DNA from: Aeromonas enteropelogenes
Lineage (GTDB): Bacteria; Pseudomonadota; Gammaproteobacteria; Enterobacterales; Aeromonadaceae
NCBI RefSeq assembly: GCF_000819845.1
Contig: NZ_CDCG01000011.1
Location: forward strand, 62,001 to 126,000
DNA: 64,000 nt
Reading direction: 5' to 3'
Shown: piece by piece, positions 29,221 to 37,085 of the stretch
How the letters are laid out: the number at the start of each line of letters is the position of its first letter
How positions within the stretch are numbered: the stretch's first letter is position 1
Notes under the pieces: model-generated
Told to the model about the DNA's origin: nothing
Seen by the model: the letters and a program-made list of their open reading frames with translations, nothing else
Databases searched by the model: none
Made by a program: the position numbers and the translations under genes

Positions 29221-31458
29221 ATGTCATCGGAATCGATAAACTTAGGTATGGCGGGCAGCAGAAAGCGCCGTATCAAGGATAAGTTGGCCAAATACGGGGT
29301 CACCACGGGGGGAGCCCTGGTACTGGTGGCCCTGCTGCTTATTTTCTTCTATCTGCTCTATGTGGTGAAGCCCATCTTCAATGGCGCTTCCATGGAACCG
29401 ACCGCCTCATTTTCGCTGCCTGTCGAGGGCAAGACCGCCTGGCTCGGCGTCGAAGAGCAGAACGAGATCGGCTACCGCTTCAGCGACAAGGGGCAGGTCG
29501 ACTTCTTCGCCCTCCAGGCTGAAGGAGAGGTCAAGGTTGGCCAGATACTGGGCCAGGATCGGGTCGCAGGAGAGGTCACGACCGTGGCCGCACCGGCGCC
29601 GGGCCAGAAGTTCATCGCCTATGGCTTTGCCGATGGTAAGGCCCAGGTGGTGCAGCCCTACTTCAAGGTCTCCTATCCCAAGGACGTACGCGTCATCGAG
29701 CCCAGCCTGCAATATCCGTTTGGCAAGGAACCCATGGTGATCGATCCCGAGGGCAAGGCGCTCTCGCGTATGGTGTTCGAGGCCACCAAGGACAAGATGG
29801 CAGCTGCCGCCGTGACCGAAGATGGCCGCGGCGTGCTGATGGTGATGAGTGGTGAGGAGAACTTCCTTTCCGGCGAGGTGGAGTGGAGCACCCAGAACTA
29901 CAGCATTCCCTCCCTGCCGCGCCATGTGGATCAGATGTTGCTGACTCCCAACCTGCGCATCCTGTTCGTGCGCGAGGGCAACCGTCTCTCCGTCTATGAC
30001 ATCCACAACCTGAGCGAGATCTCCCTGCGCGATGTCATGGAGGTCAATGCCCCCAATGCCAACGTGACCCGAATTGATCTGCTCTCCGGCGCTTCTTCAT
30101 TGCTGGTGGGCAACGACAACGGCGTCATCTCCCAGTGGTTCGAAGTGGCCAAAGATGGCAAACGTGAATTCACCCAGATCCGTGATTTCAAGAGTGACGG
30201 CGCCGTCGACCTGCTGACGCCGGAACATTTTCGCAAGGGCTTCATCAGTGCCGACAAGAAGGGCGACATCAATTTCTTCCACGCTACCGGCGAGAGCAAG
30301 CTGCTGAGCGAGAAGGTGGAAGGGGGCGAGCTCTCTGCCCTGGCCATTTCGCCGCGTCACAATCTGTTGCTGATGCAGCAGGGCGAGACGCTCAAGCTGT
30401 TTGCCGTCGAGAACGATCACCCCGAGGTAACCTGGTCCGCCCTGTGGCAACAGGTGTGGTATGAAGGCTACCCCGAGCCCCAGTATGTGTGGCAGTCCAC
30501 CTCCGCCAGCAACGACTTCGAAGCCAAGCTGAGCCTGGTGCCGCTGGTGTTCGGTACCCTCAAGGCCTCCTTCTACGCCATGGTGTTTGCGGTACCGCTC
30601 GGCGTTGCTGGCGCCATCTACACCGCCTACTTCATGTCGGCGGGGCTGCGCAAATACGTCAAGCCGACAGTCGAGATCATGGCGGCGCTGCCGACCGTTA
30701 TCCTGGGCTTCCTGGCTGGTCTGTGGCTAGCGCCCATCATAGAAGGGGCCCTGCCCGGCGTGGTACTGCTGCTCATCCTGCTACCCATGGGGATGCTGCT
30801 CACTGCGTTGGTATGGAACTATCTGCCGGAGCGCGGCAAGTCCTGGTTGCCGGAGGGGTGGCACGCCATCCTGCTGATCCCTGTGCTGCTTTTCATCGGC
30901 TGGGGGGCCTTCGCGGTGAGCCCGCTCATCGAGAACGCCTTCATGCACGGCGATTCCCGGATCTGGCTGACCCATGACATGGGTATCAAGTTTGATCAGC
31001 GCAACTCCCTGGTGGTCGGTATTGCCATGGGCTTTGCGGTTATCCCCACCATCTTCTCCATCGCCGAAGACGCCGTCTTCTCGGTGCCCAAGCATCTGAC
31101 CCAGGGATCCCTGGCCCTCGGTGCCACGCCGTGGCAGACCCTGAGCCGGGTGGTGATCCTGACCGCGAGCCCGGGCATCTTCTCGGCGGTGATGATGGGC
31201 CTTGGCCGCGCCGTGGGCGAGACCATGATAGTGCTGATGGCCACCGGCAATACTCCCATCATGGACTTCTCCATGTTCCAGGGGCTGCGCACCCTGGCCG
31301 CCAACATCGCGGTGGAGATGCCGGAGTCGGAAGTGGGCAGCTCCCACTATCGGGTGCTGTTCCTCGCGGCCTTCGTCCTGTTCGTGTTCACCTTCTTGTT
31401 CAACACCCTGGCCGAGTTCATCCGTCAGCGGTTGCGTGAAAAATACAGCTCTCTGTAA
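29221..31458 (+). CDS. pstC: Phosphate ABC transporter permease PstC, enlarged form
   Basis: The 745-residue product is far longer than E. coli PstC (about 320). It has one N-terminal membrane helix (about 30-53), then a roughly 400-residue region of beta-rich sequence predicted outside the membrane. The usual PstC permease core lies at the C-terminus, with the coupling motif GATPWQTLSRVVILTASPGI and LGRAVGETMIVLMATG. Such long forms occur in Vibrio and relatives. The ATG at 29221 follows TTGAGGT by 6 bases. It is the first gene of pstC-pstA-pstB-phoU and is driven by the Pho box. No pstS is present nearby. Confidence 0.92.
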   Translation: MSSESINLGMAGSRKRRIKDKLAKYGVTTGGALVLVALLLIFFYLLYVVKPIFNGASMEPTASFSLPVEGKTAWLGVEEQNEIGYRFSDKGQVDFFALQAEGEVKVGQILGQDRVAGEVTTVAAPAPGQKFIAYGFADGKAQVVQPYFKVSYPKDVRVIEPSLQYPFGKEPMVIDPEGKALSRMVFEATKDKMAAAAVTEDGRGVLMVMSGEENFLSGEVEWSTQNYSIPSLPRHVDQMLLTPNLRILFVREGNRLSVYDIHNLSEISLRDVMEVNAPNANVTRIDLLSGASSLLVGNDNGVISQWFEVAKDGKREFTQIRDFKSDGAVDLLTPEHFRKGFISADKKGDINFFHATGESKLLSEKVEGGELSALAISPRHNLLLMQQGETLKLFAVENDHPEVTWSALWQQVWYEGYPEPQYVWQSTSASNDFEAKLSLVPLVFGTLKASFYAMVFAVPLGVAGAIYTAYFMSAGLRKYVKPTVEIMAALPTVILGFLAGLWLAPIIEGALPGVVLLLILLPMGMLLTALVWNYLPERGKSWLPEGWHAILLIPVLLFIGWGAFAVSPLIENAFMHGDSRIWLTHDMGIKFDQRNSLVVGIAMGFAVIPTIFSIAEDAVFSVPKHLTQGSLALGATPWQTLSRVVILTASPGIFSAVMMGLGRAVGETMIVLMATGNTPIMDFSMFQGLRTLAANIAVEMPESEVGSSHYRVLFLAAFVLFVFTFLFNTLAEFIRQRLREKYSSL

Positions 31459-31468
31459 GGACCAAGGA

Positions 31469-33124
31469 ATGACAATGGGTAAGTGGTTTAAATCAGGGGC
31501 CCCCTGGATCTGGATGACCGGCGGTGCCGTCAGTCTGAGTCTGGTCGCGGTACTGGGTCTGTTGCTGCTCATCGGCTGGCGCGGTCTGGTCTACTTCTGG
31601 CCTCACCCCATCTATGAGTGGCAGCTGATCGATGCCAATGGCAACAAGAGCGTGCTGATCGGCGAGATCAACGATCGCGAGCTGGTGCCGGTGGAGCGGC
31701 TGCGGGCCGCCGGCCTGCCGCTGGAAGGAGAAGAGCGCGAGCTGCTGACCCGCTATCTGGTCAAGACCGGCAACCGCGAGTTCGTTGACCTCGATTTTCG
31801 CTGGGTGCTGGAGACCGACATCAAGTCCCAGACCCAACCTGCCGAACTCGCCATGGTGGAGCGCGCCACCAACGGCAACTTCTACGGCTACATCGTCGGG
31901 GTGAAGGAGGATGGTCGCGAGCTGACTGCAGATCTGCACCCGGCCCTGCAGCGTGTGCTGGCCCGCGCCAACGGGCTCTCTGAACAGGCCAATGACCTGC
32001 AAAAAGGGGACATCGGCAGCATCAACTATCAGCTGGAGCGGCTGCGTCTGAAAGAGCGCAAGGCCGAGCTGGATGATCAGCTGACCGACGAGCTCAAGGC
32101 CCAGCTGGCGAGCGAGCGCCAGGCGCTGAACGATCGCTATCAGGTGCTGGAGAAGGAGCTCTTCTCCCTGCGTGCCCAGGCGGACAGAGATAGCATCACC
32201 GTCAAGGACATGCGTGGCGAGCTGGTGACCATGCCCATGTCCAAGGTGCTGGACGTGGTGTGGCCCAACGACATGAGCCTGCTCGCCAAGACCGGTTACT
32301 GGTTCCATCAAATCGGCAAGTTCATCTCCGACGATCCCCGTGAGGCGAACACCGAGGGCGGCGTCTTCCCGGCCATCTTCGGCACCGTCTTCATGGTGTT
32401 CCTGATGGCGATCATCGTGACCCCGCTCGGCGTGGTGGCGGCGGTCTACCTGCACGAGTACGCGGGCAAGAACAGCCTGACCAAGATCATCCGCATCGCG
32501 GTGATCAACCTGGCGGGCGTGCCCTCCATCGTTTACGGCGTGTTTGGTCTGGGCTTCTTCGTCTACACCCTGGGCGGTTCCATCGATGCGCTCTTCTATC
32601 CGGAAGCGCTGCCGAGCCCGACCTTTGGCTCTCCCGGTGTCATCTGGTCGGCGCTGACCCTGGCCATCCTGACCCTGCCGGTAGTGATCGTTTCCACTGA
32701 AGAGGGGCTGGCCCGGATCCCCAGCACTATTCGCCAGGGCTCTCTGGCGCTGGGGGCCACCCAGGCCGAGACTCTGTGGCGCATCGTGCTGCCGATGGCG
32801 AGCCCGGCCATCATGACCGGCCTCATTCTGGCGATTGCCCGTGCAGCCGGTGAAGTGGCCCCCTTGATGCTGGTGGGGGTGGTGAAACTGGCGCCGACCC
32901 TGCCGATGGATGGCAACTTCCCGTACCTGCACGTGGAGCGCAAGTTCATGCACCTGGGCTTCCACATCTACGACGTCGGCTTCCAGAGCCCCAACGTCGA
33001 GGCGGCGCGACCGCTGGTGTATGCCACCTCGTTCCTGCTGGTGACGGTGATCGTCGGCCTCAACCTGACGGCCATCGGTATTCGCAACCACTTGCGGGAG
33101 AAGTTCCGTTCTTTGGAGCATTGA
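31469..33124 (+). CDS. pstA: Phosphate ABC transporter permease PstA, enlarged form
   Basis: The 551-residue product is nearly twice the length of E. coli PstA. After a first membrane helix (about 10-35) comes a charged, partly coiled-coil insert (about 170-260, rich in ER/LKERKAELDDQL). The permease core follows with GATQAETLWRIVLPMASPAI and ARAAGEVAPLMLVGVV. The ATG at 31469 follows AAGGA by 7 bases; an ATG two codons later is also possible. It pairs with PstC to form the inner-membrane channel. Its 3' end is repeated in diverged form just downstream. Confidence 0.92.
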   Translation: MTMGKWFKSGAPWIWMTGGAVSLSLVAVLGLLLLIGWRGLVYFWPHPIYEWQLIDANGNKSVLIGEINDRELVPVERLRAAGLPLEGEERELLTRYLVKTGNREFVDLDFRWVLETDIKSQTQPAELAMVERATNGNFYGYIVGVKEDGRELTADLHPALQRVLARANGLSEQANDLQKGDIGSINYQLERLRLKERKAELDDQLTDELKAQLASERQALNDRYQVLEKELFSLRAQADRDSITVKDMRGELVTMPMSKVLDVVWPNDMSLLAKTGYWFHQIGKFISDDPREANTEGGVFPAIFGTVFMVFLMAIIVTPLGVVAAVYLHEYAGKNSLTKIIRIAVINLAGVPSIVYGVFGLGFFVYTLGGSIDALFYPEALPSPTFGSPGVIWSALTLAILTLPVVIVSTEEGLARIPSTIRQGSLALGATQAETLWRIVLPMASPAIMTGLILAIARAAGEVAPLMLVGVVKLAPTLPMDGNFPYLHVERKFMHLGFHIYDVGFQSPNVEAARPLVYATSFLLVTVIVGLNLTAIGIRNHLREKFRSLEH

Positions 33125-33310
33125 TGATGAACCTGACGGACATCACAGGCATTCGCAACCACCTGCATGAGAAATTCCGGTCGCTGGAACATTAATCCGG
33201 CCACCCAGAACAGACCAGGCGGTCGATGGCACTCTGACAAAAGAGGCCATGGCCGCCACCCGAGGATCCCGGTCGCTGGCACAACGGAGGCCAGCCACCC
33301 CAGAGCGTTT
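33059..33310 (+). repeat. Diverged tandem copies of the pstA 3' end
   Basis: Copy A is the genuine end of pstA (33059-33124, coding LNLTAIGIRNHLREKFRSLE-H). Copy B (33127-33195) codes MNLTDITGIRNHL then HEKFRSLEH, one codon longer. Differences between A and B are mostly synonymous (GGT/GGC, TTG/CTG, AAG/AAA, CGT/CGG, TCT/TCG, TTG/CTG, GAG/GAA, TGA/TAA), with only two amino acid changes and one inserted codon. Copy C (about 33261-33299) keeps GAG..CCGGTCGCTGG.AC and GGCC.CCACCC but is out of frame and decayed. Confidence 0.85.
33127..33195 (+). pseudogene. Mini-ORF or pstA 3' remnant (22 codons)
   Basis: An open frame of 22 codons begins at the ATG at 33127, two bases after the pstA stop (TGATGATG). 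Its product matches the last 21 residues of PstA almost exactly. It may be the remnant of a second pstA gene whose body is gone. It may instead be translated by re-initiation after pstA, since the overlap geometry suits coupling. The synonymous pattern shows it diverged while under protein-level selection. Confidence 0.75.
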
Positions 33311-33322
33311 TTGAGGTAACAG

Positions 33323-34141
33323 ATGATCAACGTAACGACACCGTCGAGCCAGCACACCACGCTGGATCTGCTCAACCTGAGCCCGGCCCAGACTGCGCTG
33401 GAAGTGAAGGATCTCAACCTGTACTACGGCAGCAAGCAGGCGCTGTTCAACGTCAACATGAAGATCCCGAAAGGGCAGGTGACCGCCTTTATCGGCCCGT
33501 CCGGCTGTGGCAAGTCCACCTTGCTGCGCTGCATCAACCGGATGAACGATCTGGTCGAAAGCTGCCGCATCGATGGCGAGATCCAGCTGCACGGCCACAA
33601 CATTTACGACAAGAGCGTCGATGTCTCCGCCCTGCGTCGTCAGGTGGGCATGGTGTTCCAGCGTCCGAACCCCTTCCCCAAGTCCATCTACGAGAACGTG
33701 GTCTACGGCCTGCGCCTGCAGGGCATCAACGATCGGCGTACCCTGGATGACGCGGCCGAGCGCTCCCTGCGCGGCGCGGCCCTGTGGGAGGAGGTGAAGG
33801 ATCGTCTGCACGACAACGCCTTCGGCCTTTCCGGTGGTCAGCAGCAGCGTCTGGTGATTGCCCGGGCCATCGCCATCGAGCCGGAAGTACTGCTGCTCGA
33901 TGAACCCACCTCGGCGCTCGATCCCATCTCCACCCTCACCATCGAGGAGCTGATCAACGAGCTCAAGAGCCAGTTCACCGTGGTGATCGTCACCCACAAC
34001 ATGCAACAGGCGGCGCGGGTGTCGGATCAGACCGCCTTCATGTACATGGGCGAGCTCATCGAGTACTCGGACACCAACACCATCTTCACCACCCCGGCCA
34101 AGAAGAAGACCGAAGACTACATCACCGGCCGTTACGGCTAA
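33323..34141 (+). CDS. pstB: Phosphate ABC transporter ATP-binding protein PstB
   Basis: The 272-residue product is a typical PstB: Walker A GPSGCGKS at 58-65, the Q-loop [18 protein letters not shown], signature [14 protein letters not shown], and Walker [14 protein letters not shown]. It powers phosphate import through PstC-PstA and takes part in the PhoR/PhoU signalling complex. A TTGAGGT ribosome site precedes the ATG. The 198-base gap from pstA and the 102-base gap to phoU are unusual for this operon; each holds remnants of the neighbouring gene. Confidence 0.97.
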   Translation: MINVTTPSSQHTTLDLLNLSPAQTALEVKDLNLYYGSKQALFNVNMKIPKGQVTAFIGPSGCGKSTLLRCINRMNDLVESCRIDGEIQLHGHNIYDKSVDVSALRRQVGMVFQRPNPFPKSIYENVVYGLRLQGINDRRTLDDAAERSLRGAALWEEVKDRLHDNAFGLSGGQQQRLVIARAIAIEPEVLLLDEPTSALDPISTLTIEELINELKSQFTVVIVTHNMQQAARVSDQTAFMYMGELIEYSDTNTIFTTPAKKKTEDYITGRYG

Positions 34142-34156
34142 GGCCTGACCGGAGCC

Positions 34157-34213
34157 ATGAGGATGAGCAAGATGAGCATCAACAAACAGATTACCGGTCA
34201 GTGCAACGGCTAG
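34157..34213 (+). pseudogene. phoU 5' remnant closed by a stop codon
   Basis: The frame MRMSKMSINKQITGQCNG-stop closely resembles the start of PhoU ([16 protein letters not shown]). Aligned bases over 42 positions agree at about three quarters of sites, but here most differences change the amino acid and a TAG replaces the Glu codon. It lies 16 bases after pstB and 30 bases before the real phoU. It looks like a decaying copy of the phoU head, mirroring the pstA-tail copy on the other side of pstB. Confidence 0.75.
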
Positions 34214-34243
34214 GGCATAATCGGAGCAACAAGGATTATTTGT

Positions 34244-34954
34244 ATGGACAATATGAACCTCAACAAACATATCTCCGGTCAGTTCAATGCCGAGCTGGAG
34301 GGAGTGCGCAACCAGGTGCTGGTGATGGGCGGCATGGTGGAGCAGCAGCTCACCGACGCCATCGCGGCCATCCACGATCAGGATCTGGAAGCGGCGCGCA
34401 AGATCGTCGCCAACGACCACAAGGTGAACGCGATGGAAGTGGCCATCGACGAGGAGTGCACCCGCATCATCGCCAAGCGTCAGCCCACCGCCTCCGACTT
34501 GCGGCTGGTGATGGCCATCATCAAGACCATCACGGATCTGGAGCGTATTGGCGATGTGGCGGACAAGATCGCCCGCATGCTGACCGACAACGCCAACAAG
34601 CCCCAGCCGCCGCTGGTGTCGCTCGAAAATATGGGCCGCCGTACCATCAAGATGCTGCACGACGTGCTCGACGCCTTCGCCCGCATGGATCTGGATGCGG
34701 CGCTGGCGGTTTACAAGGAAGATGACAAGGTGGATCGGGAGTACGAGTCCATCATTCGTGAACTGATGACCTACATGATGGAAGATCCCCGTACCATCCC
34801 CCAGGTGCTGAACGTGCTGTGGGCGGCGCGGGCCATCGAGCGGGTGGGTGATCGCTGCCAGCACATCTGCGAATACATCGTCTATTACGTCAAGGGCAAG
34901 GACGTGCGTCACACCAAGACGGACGATCTGGGCACCCTGTTGGGGAAAAGCTGA
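34244..34954 (+). CDS. phoU: PhoU, phosphate transport and signalling regulator
   Basis: The 236-residue product is a two-repeat helical PhoU protein. Each half has the family acidic metal-binding motif ([19 protein letters not shown] and [19 protein letters not shown]). It restrains PhoR kinase activity and Pst transport when phosphate is ample. The ATG at 34244 follows AAGGA by about 8 bases. It is the last gene of the pst operon, closed by a strong terminator. Confidence 0.97.
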   Translation: MDNMNLNKHISGQFNAELEGVRNQVLVMGGMVEQQLTDAIAAIHDQDLEAARKIVANDHKVNAMEVAIDEECTRIIAKRQPTASDLRLVMAIIKTITDLERIGDVADKIARMLTDNANKPQPPLVSLENMGRRTIKMLHDVLDAFARMDLDAALAVYKEDDKVDREYESIIRELMTYMMEDPRTIPQVLNVLWAARAIERVGDRCQHICEYIVYYVKGKDVRHTKTDDLGTLLGKS

Positions 34955-34966
34955 CCCGATATGAAT

Positions 34967-34992
34967 AAAAAGGCGCGAAAGCGCCTTTTTTT
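34967..34992 (+). terminator. Terminator of the pst-phoU operon
   Basis: Arms AAAAAGGCGC/GCGCCTTTTT with a GAAA tetraloop, followed by more T. Confidence 0.92.
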
Positions 34993-35043
34993 ATTGCATC
35001 GAAGGACAGAGTAAGATAAAGCGCATCGCTGGTCGTTTTCTGA

Positions 35044-35124
35044 TAGAATAGCCCCCTTGTGAGTCCCGGATGGACTCACGGTCCGGCCTCCCGGGCCCAG
35101 TTTGCCGTCTTGTGCTAAGGCGGC
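35044..35124 (+). promoter_or_regulatory. Structured leader of the paeA-like gene
   Basis: A -10-like TAGAAT lies at 35044-35049. It is followed by three stem-loops: GTGAGTCC/GGACTCAC (35059-35079), GGTCCGG/CCGGGCC (35080-35097) and GCCG/CGGC (35104-35124). The gene starts at 35143. The packing of hairpins suggests a regulatory RNA leader, but I match no known riboswitch class. Confidence 0.4.
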
Positions 35125-35142
35125 TGTTGCAATAGGTTAATC

Positions 35143-36465
35143 ATGAGTTTTGCCGATAGTTTGTTCTTTCTGATGCTGCTGGTCGCCGGCAGCGTGTTCT
35201 TCTCCCTTTCCGAGATCTCTCTCGCCGCGTCCCGCAAGATCAAGTTGCAGGTGATGGCGGACGAAGGCAATCGCCAGGCCGAAAAGGTGCTGGCACTGCA
35301 GGCTCAGCCGGGCAACTTTTTCACCGTGGTGCAGATTGGTCTCAATACCGTCGCCATCCTGGGCGGTATTTTGGGGGAATCCTCACTCAACCCCGCCATC
35401 AAGGAGATCGTCTCCGGCTTCTATCAGGGCCCCTGGCTTGGCGAGATCAGCTCGGGCATCTCCTTCGTGTTTGTCACCGGCATGTTCATCCTGCTGGCCG
35501 ACCTGATGCCCAAGCGCCTGGCCATGACCATGCCCGAGCGGATCGCCGTGGTGGTGGTGCGCCCCATGATGTTCTTCGTCGCCGTACTGTTGCCACTGGT
35601 GTGGGTGTTCAACGGGCTGGCCAATACCCTGTTTCGCATGCTGCGCATCTCGACGGTGCGCCGTGACGAGATCACCTCTGACGACATCTATGCGGTGATG
35701 GATGCAGGCGCCGAGGCCGGCGTCATCCAGCGCGAGGAGCACCAGCTCATCGAGAACGTGTTTGAGCTGCAGTCTCTGTGCGTGACCTCCGCCATGACCG
35801 CGCGCGAGAGCCTTATCTACTTCACCCTGCAAGAGGGGGAGGAGAGCATCAAGGCCAAGATCGCCGAGCATCCCCACAACAAGTTTCTGGTATGTGACCA
35901 CAACCTCGACAGCGTCAAGGGCTTCGTTGATTCCAAGGAGCTGCTGATCCGCGTCATCGGTGGCCAGAACATCGATCTCAACAGCGGCTCCCTGGTGCAG
36001 AGTGTCATCATTCTGCCCGACACCCTGAACCTCTACGAGGCGATGGAGTACTTCAAGAACCATCGTGGCGACTTCGCCGTGGTGATGAACGAGTATGCCC
36101 TGGTGGTGGGGATCGTCACCATGAACGATCTGATGAGCACCGTCATGGGTGAGTGGGCGACCCACGTGGTGGAGGAGCAGATCGTCCAGCGCGACGAAAA
36201 CTCCTGGCTGGTGGACGGGGTGACCCCCATCTCCGACGTGATGCGCGCCTTCGATATCGAAGAGTTCCCGGAAAACCAGAACTACGAGACCATCGCCGGT
36301 TTCATCATGTACATGCTGCGCAAGATCCCCAAGCGGACTGATTCGGTCAAATATGCCGGCTACAAGTTCGAAGTGGTGGATATCGACAGCTACAAGATTG
36401 ACCAGCTGCTGGTCACCCGGCTGGATCCGGTGGTGGCAGCCGAGAAGCCCGCGCAGGAATCGTAA
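35143..36465 (+). CDS. paeA: CNNM/CorC-family transporter, PaeA (YtfL)-like polyamine exporter
   Basis: The 440-residue product has a DUF21/CNNM membrane domain with about four helices (residues 1-150, with FFSLSEISLAASRKIKLQVM). A CBS pair follows (about 200-330, ending FAVVMNEYALVVGIVTMNDL), then a CorC/HlyC domain (about 345-430, with GFIMYMLRKIPKRTDSVKYA). Similarity to E. coli YtfL extends over the whole length as I recall it. YtfL was renamed PaeA for its role in cadaverine/putrescine export. The substrate here is inferred. Confidence 0.85.
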   Translation: MSFADSLFFLMLLVAGSVFFSLSEISLAASRKIKLQVMADEGNRQAEKVLALQAQPGNFFTVVQIGLNTVAILGGILGESSLNPAIKEIVSGFYQGPWLGEISSGISFVFVTGMFILLADLMPKRLAMTMPERIAVVVVRPMMFFVAVLLPLVWVFNGLANTLFRMLRISTVRRDEITSDDIYAVMDAGAEAGVIQREEHQLIENVFELQSLCVTSAMTARESLIYFTLQEGEESIKAKIAEHPHNKFLVCDHNLDSVKGFVDSKELLIRVIGGQNIDLNSGSLVQSVIILPDTLNLYEAMEYFKNHRGDFAVVMNEYALVVGIVTMNDLMSTVMGEWATHVVEEQIVQRDENSWLVDGVTPISDVMRAFDIEEFPENQNYETIAGFIMYMLRKIPKRTDSVKYAGYKFEVVDIDSYKIDQLLVTRLDPVVAAEKPAQES

Positions 36466-36485
36466 AAGGATCGACACAAGGAGTC

Positions 36486-37028
36486 ATGAAGATGCAGTCT
36501 CATTCCCGTGCGCTGGCCTGTGTGGCGCTCGCCCTGACACTGGGTGCCTGTAGCCAGAGCGCGCCGCAAAAGGCGGCTGTGGCCACCAGGCCCACCGCCC
36601 CCAAGGCTGCCGTGGTGGTGCCGCAGCCGGATCCCGATGCCGTGGTGCAAAGCGCCATGGCCGAGCCGAGCCCCATCTTTGATGAGGAGTATCACGGCCC
36701 GGATCAGGGCTCTCTGGAGTCGGTGACCGCCCTGTTTGCCCGCGGCTATATCGAGTCGGCCATGCGCGAGACCATGCTGGCGGCGGTGCACAACGACTAC
36801 CCGCTGCTCGGCATGCGGGACGTGCGTCTGACCGATCCGGTTTCCAAGTTCCTCACCTCGGCCCAGGCCCGTACTACGGCCCACGACTACCTCTACGCCG
36901 GGGTGCAGCGTCGCCTGGGTCGTCCCCTGAGCCCGGCCCAGTGGGAGCAGATCTGGCAAGGGTTGCCCCAGCAGGGAAGGGTCTCCGACTGGGTCAAACA
37001 GACCAAGCGGATACTGGCAGGGCGTTGA
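36486..37028 (+). CDS. Lipoprotein of unknown function
   Basis: The 180-residue product has a lipoprotein signal peptide with lipobox LTLGAC. A Pro/Ala-rich linker follows, then a helical body (ESVTALFARGYIESAMRETM, then LSPAQWEQIWQGLPQQGRVS). AAGGAG lies just before the ATG. It begins 20 bases after the paeA-like gene and ends at a terminator, so the two are probably co-transcribed. I recognise no domain. Confidence 0.8.
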   Translation: MKMQSHSRALACVALALTLGACSQSAPQKAAVATRPTAPKAAVVVPQPDPDAVVQSAMAEPSPIFDEEYHGPDQGSLESVTALFARGYIESAMRETMLAAVHNDYPLLGMRDVRLTDPVSKFLTSAQARTTAHDYLYAGVQRRLGRPLSPAQWEQIWQGLPQQGRVSDWVKQTKRILAGR

Positions 37029-37050
37029 GTCGTCCGAACGTCATGTTGCA

Positions 37051-37078
37051 ACAAGGCCACCTTAGGGTGGCCTTGTTT
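37051..37078. terminator. Terminator between the lipoprotein gene and the sterol-desaturase-family gene
   Basis: Arms ACAAGGCCACC/GGTGGCCTTGT with a short TTAG loop and a T-run on the plus strand. It lies between convergent genes. Confidence 0.85.
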
Positions 37079-37085
37079 TTTGTCG

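Noticed and set aside
31493..33121. Minus-strand open frame of 542 codons opposite pstA
   Set aside because: The product is Gln/His-rich and low complexity, the mirror of coding sequence on the other strand.
33143..34912. Minus-strand open frame of 589 codons opposite pstB-phoU
   Set aside because: It is a shadow of pstB and phoU, whose own motifs are unmistakable.
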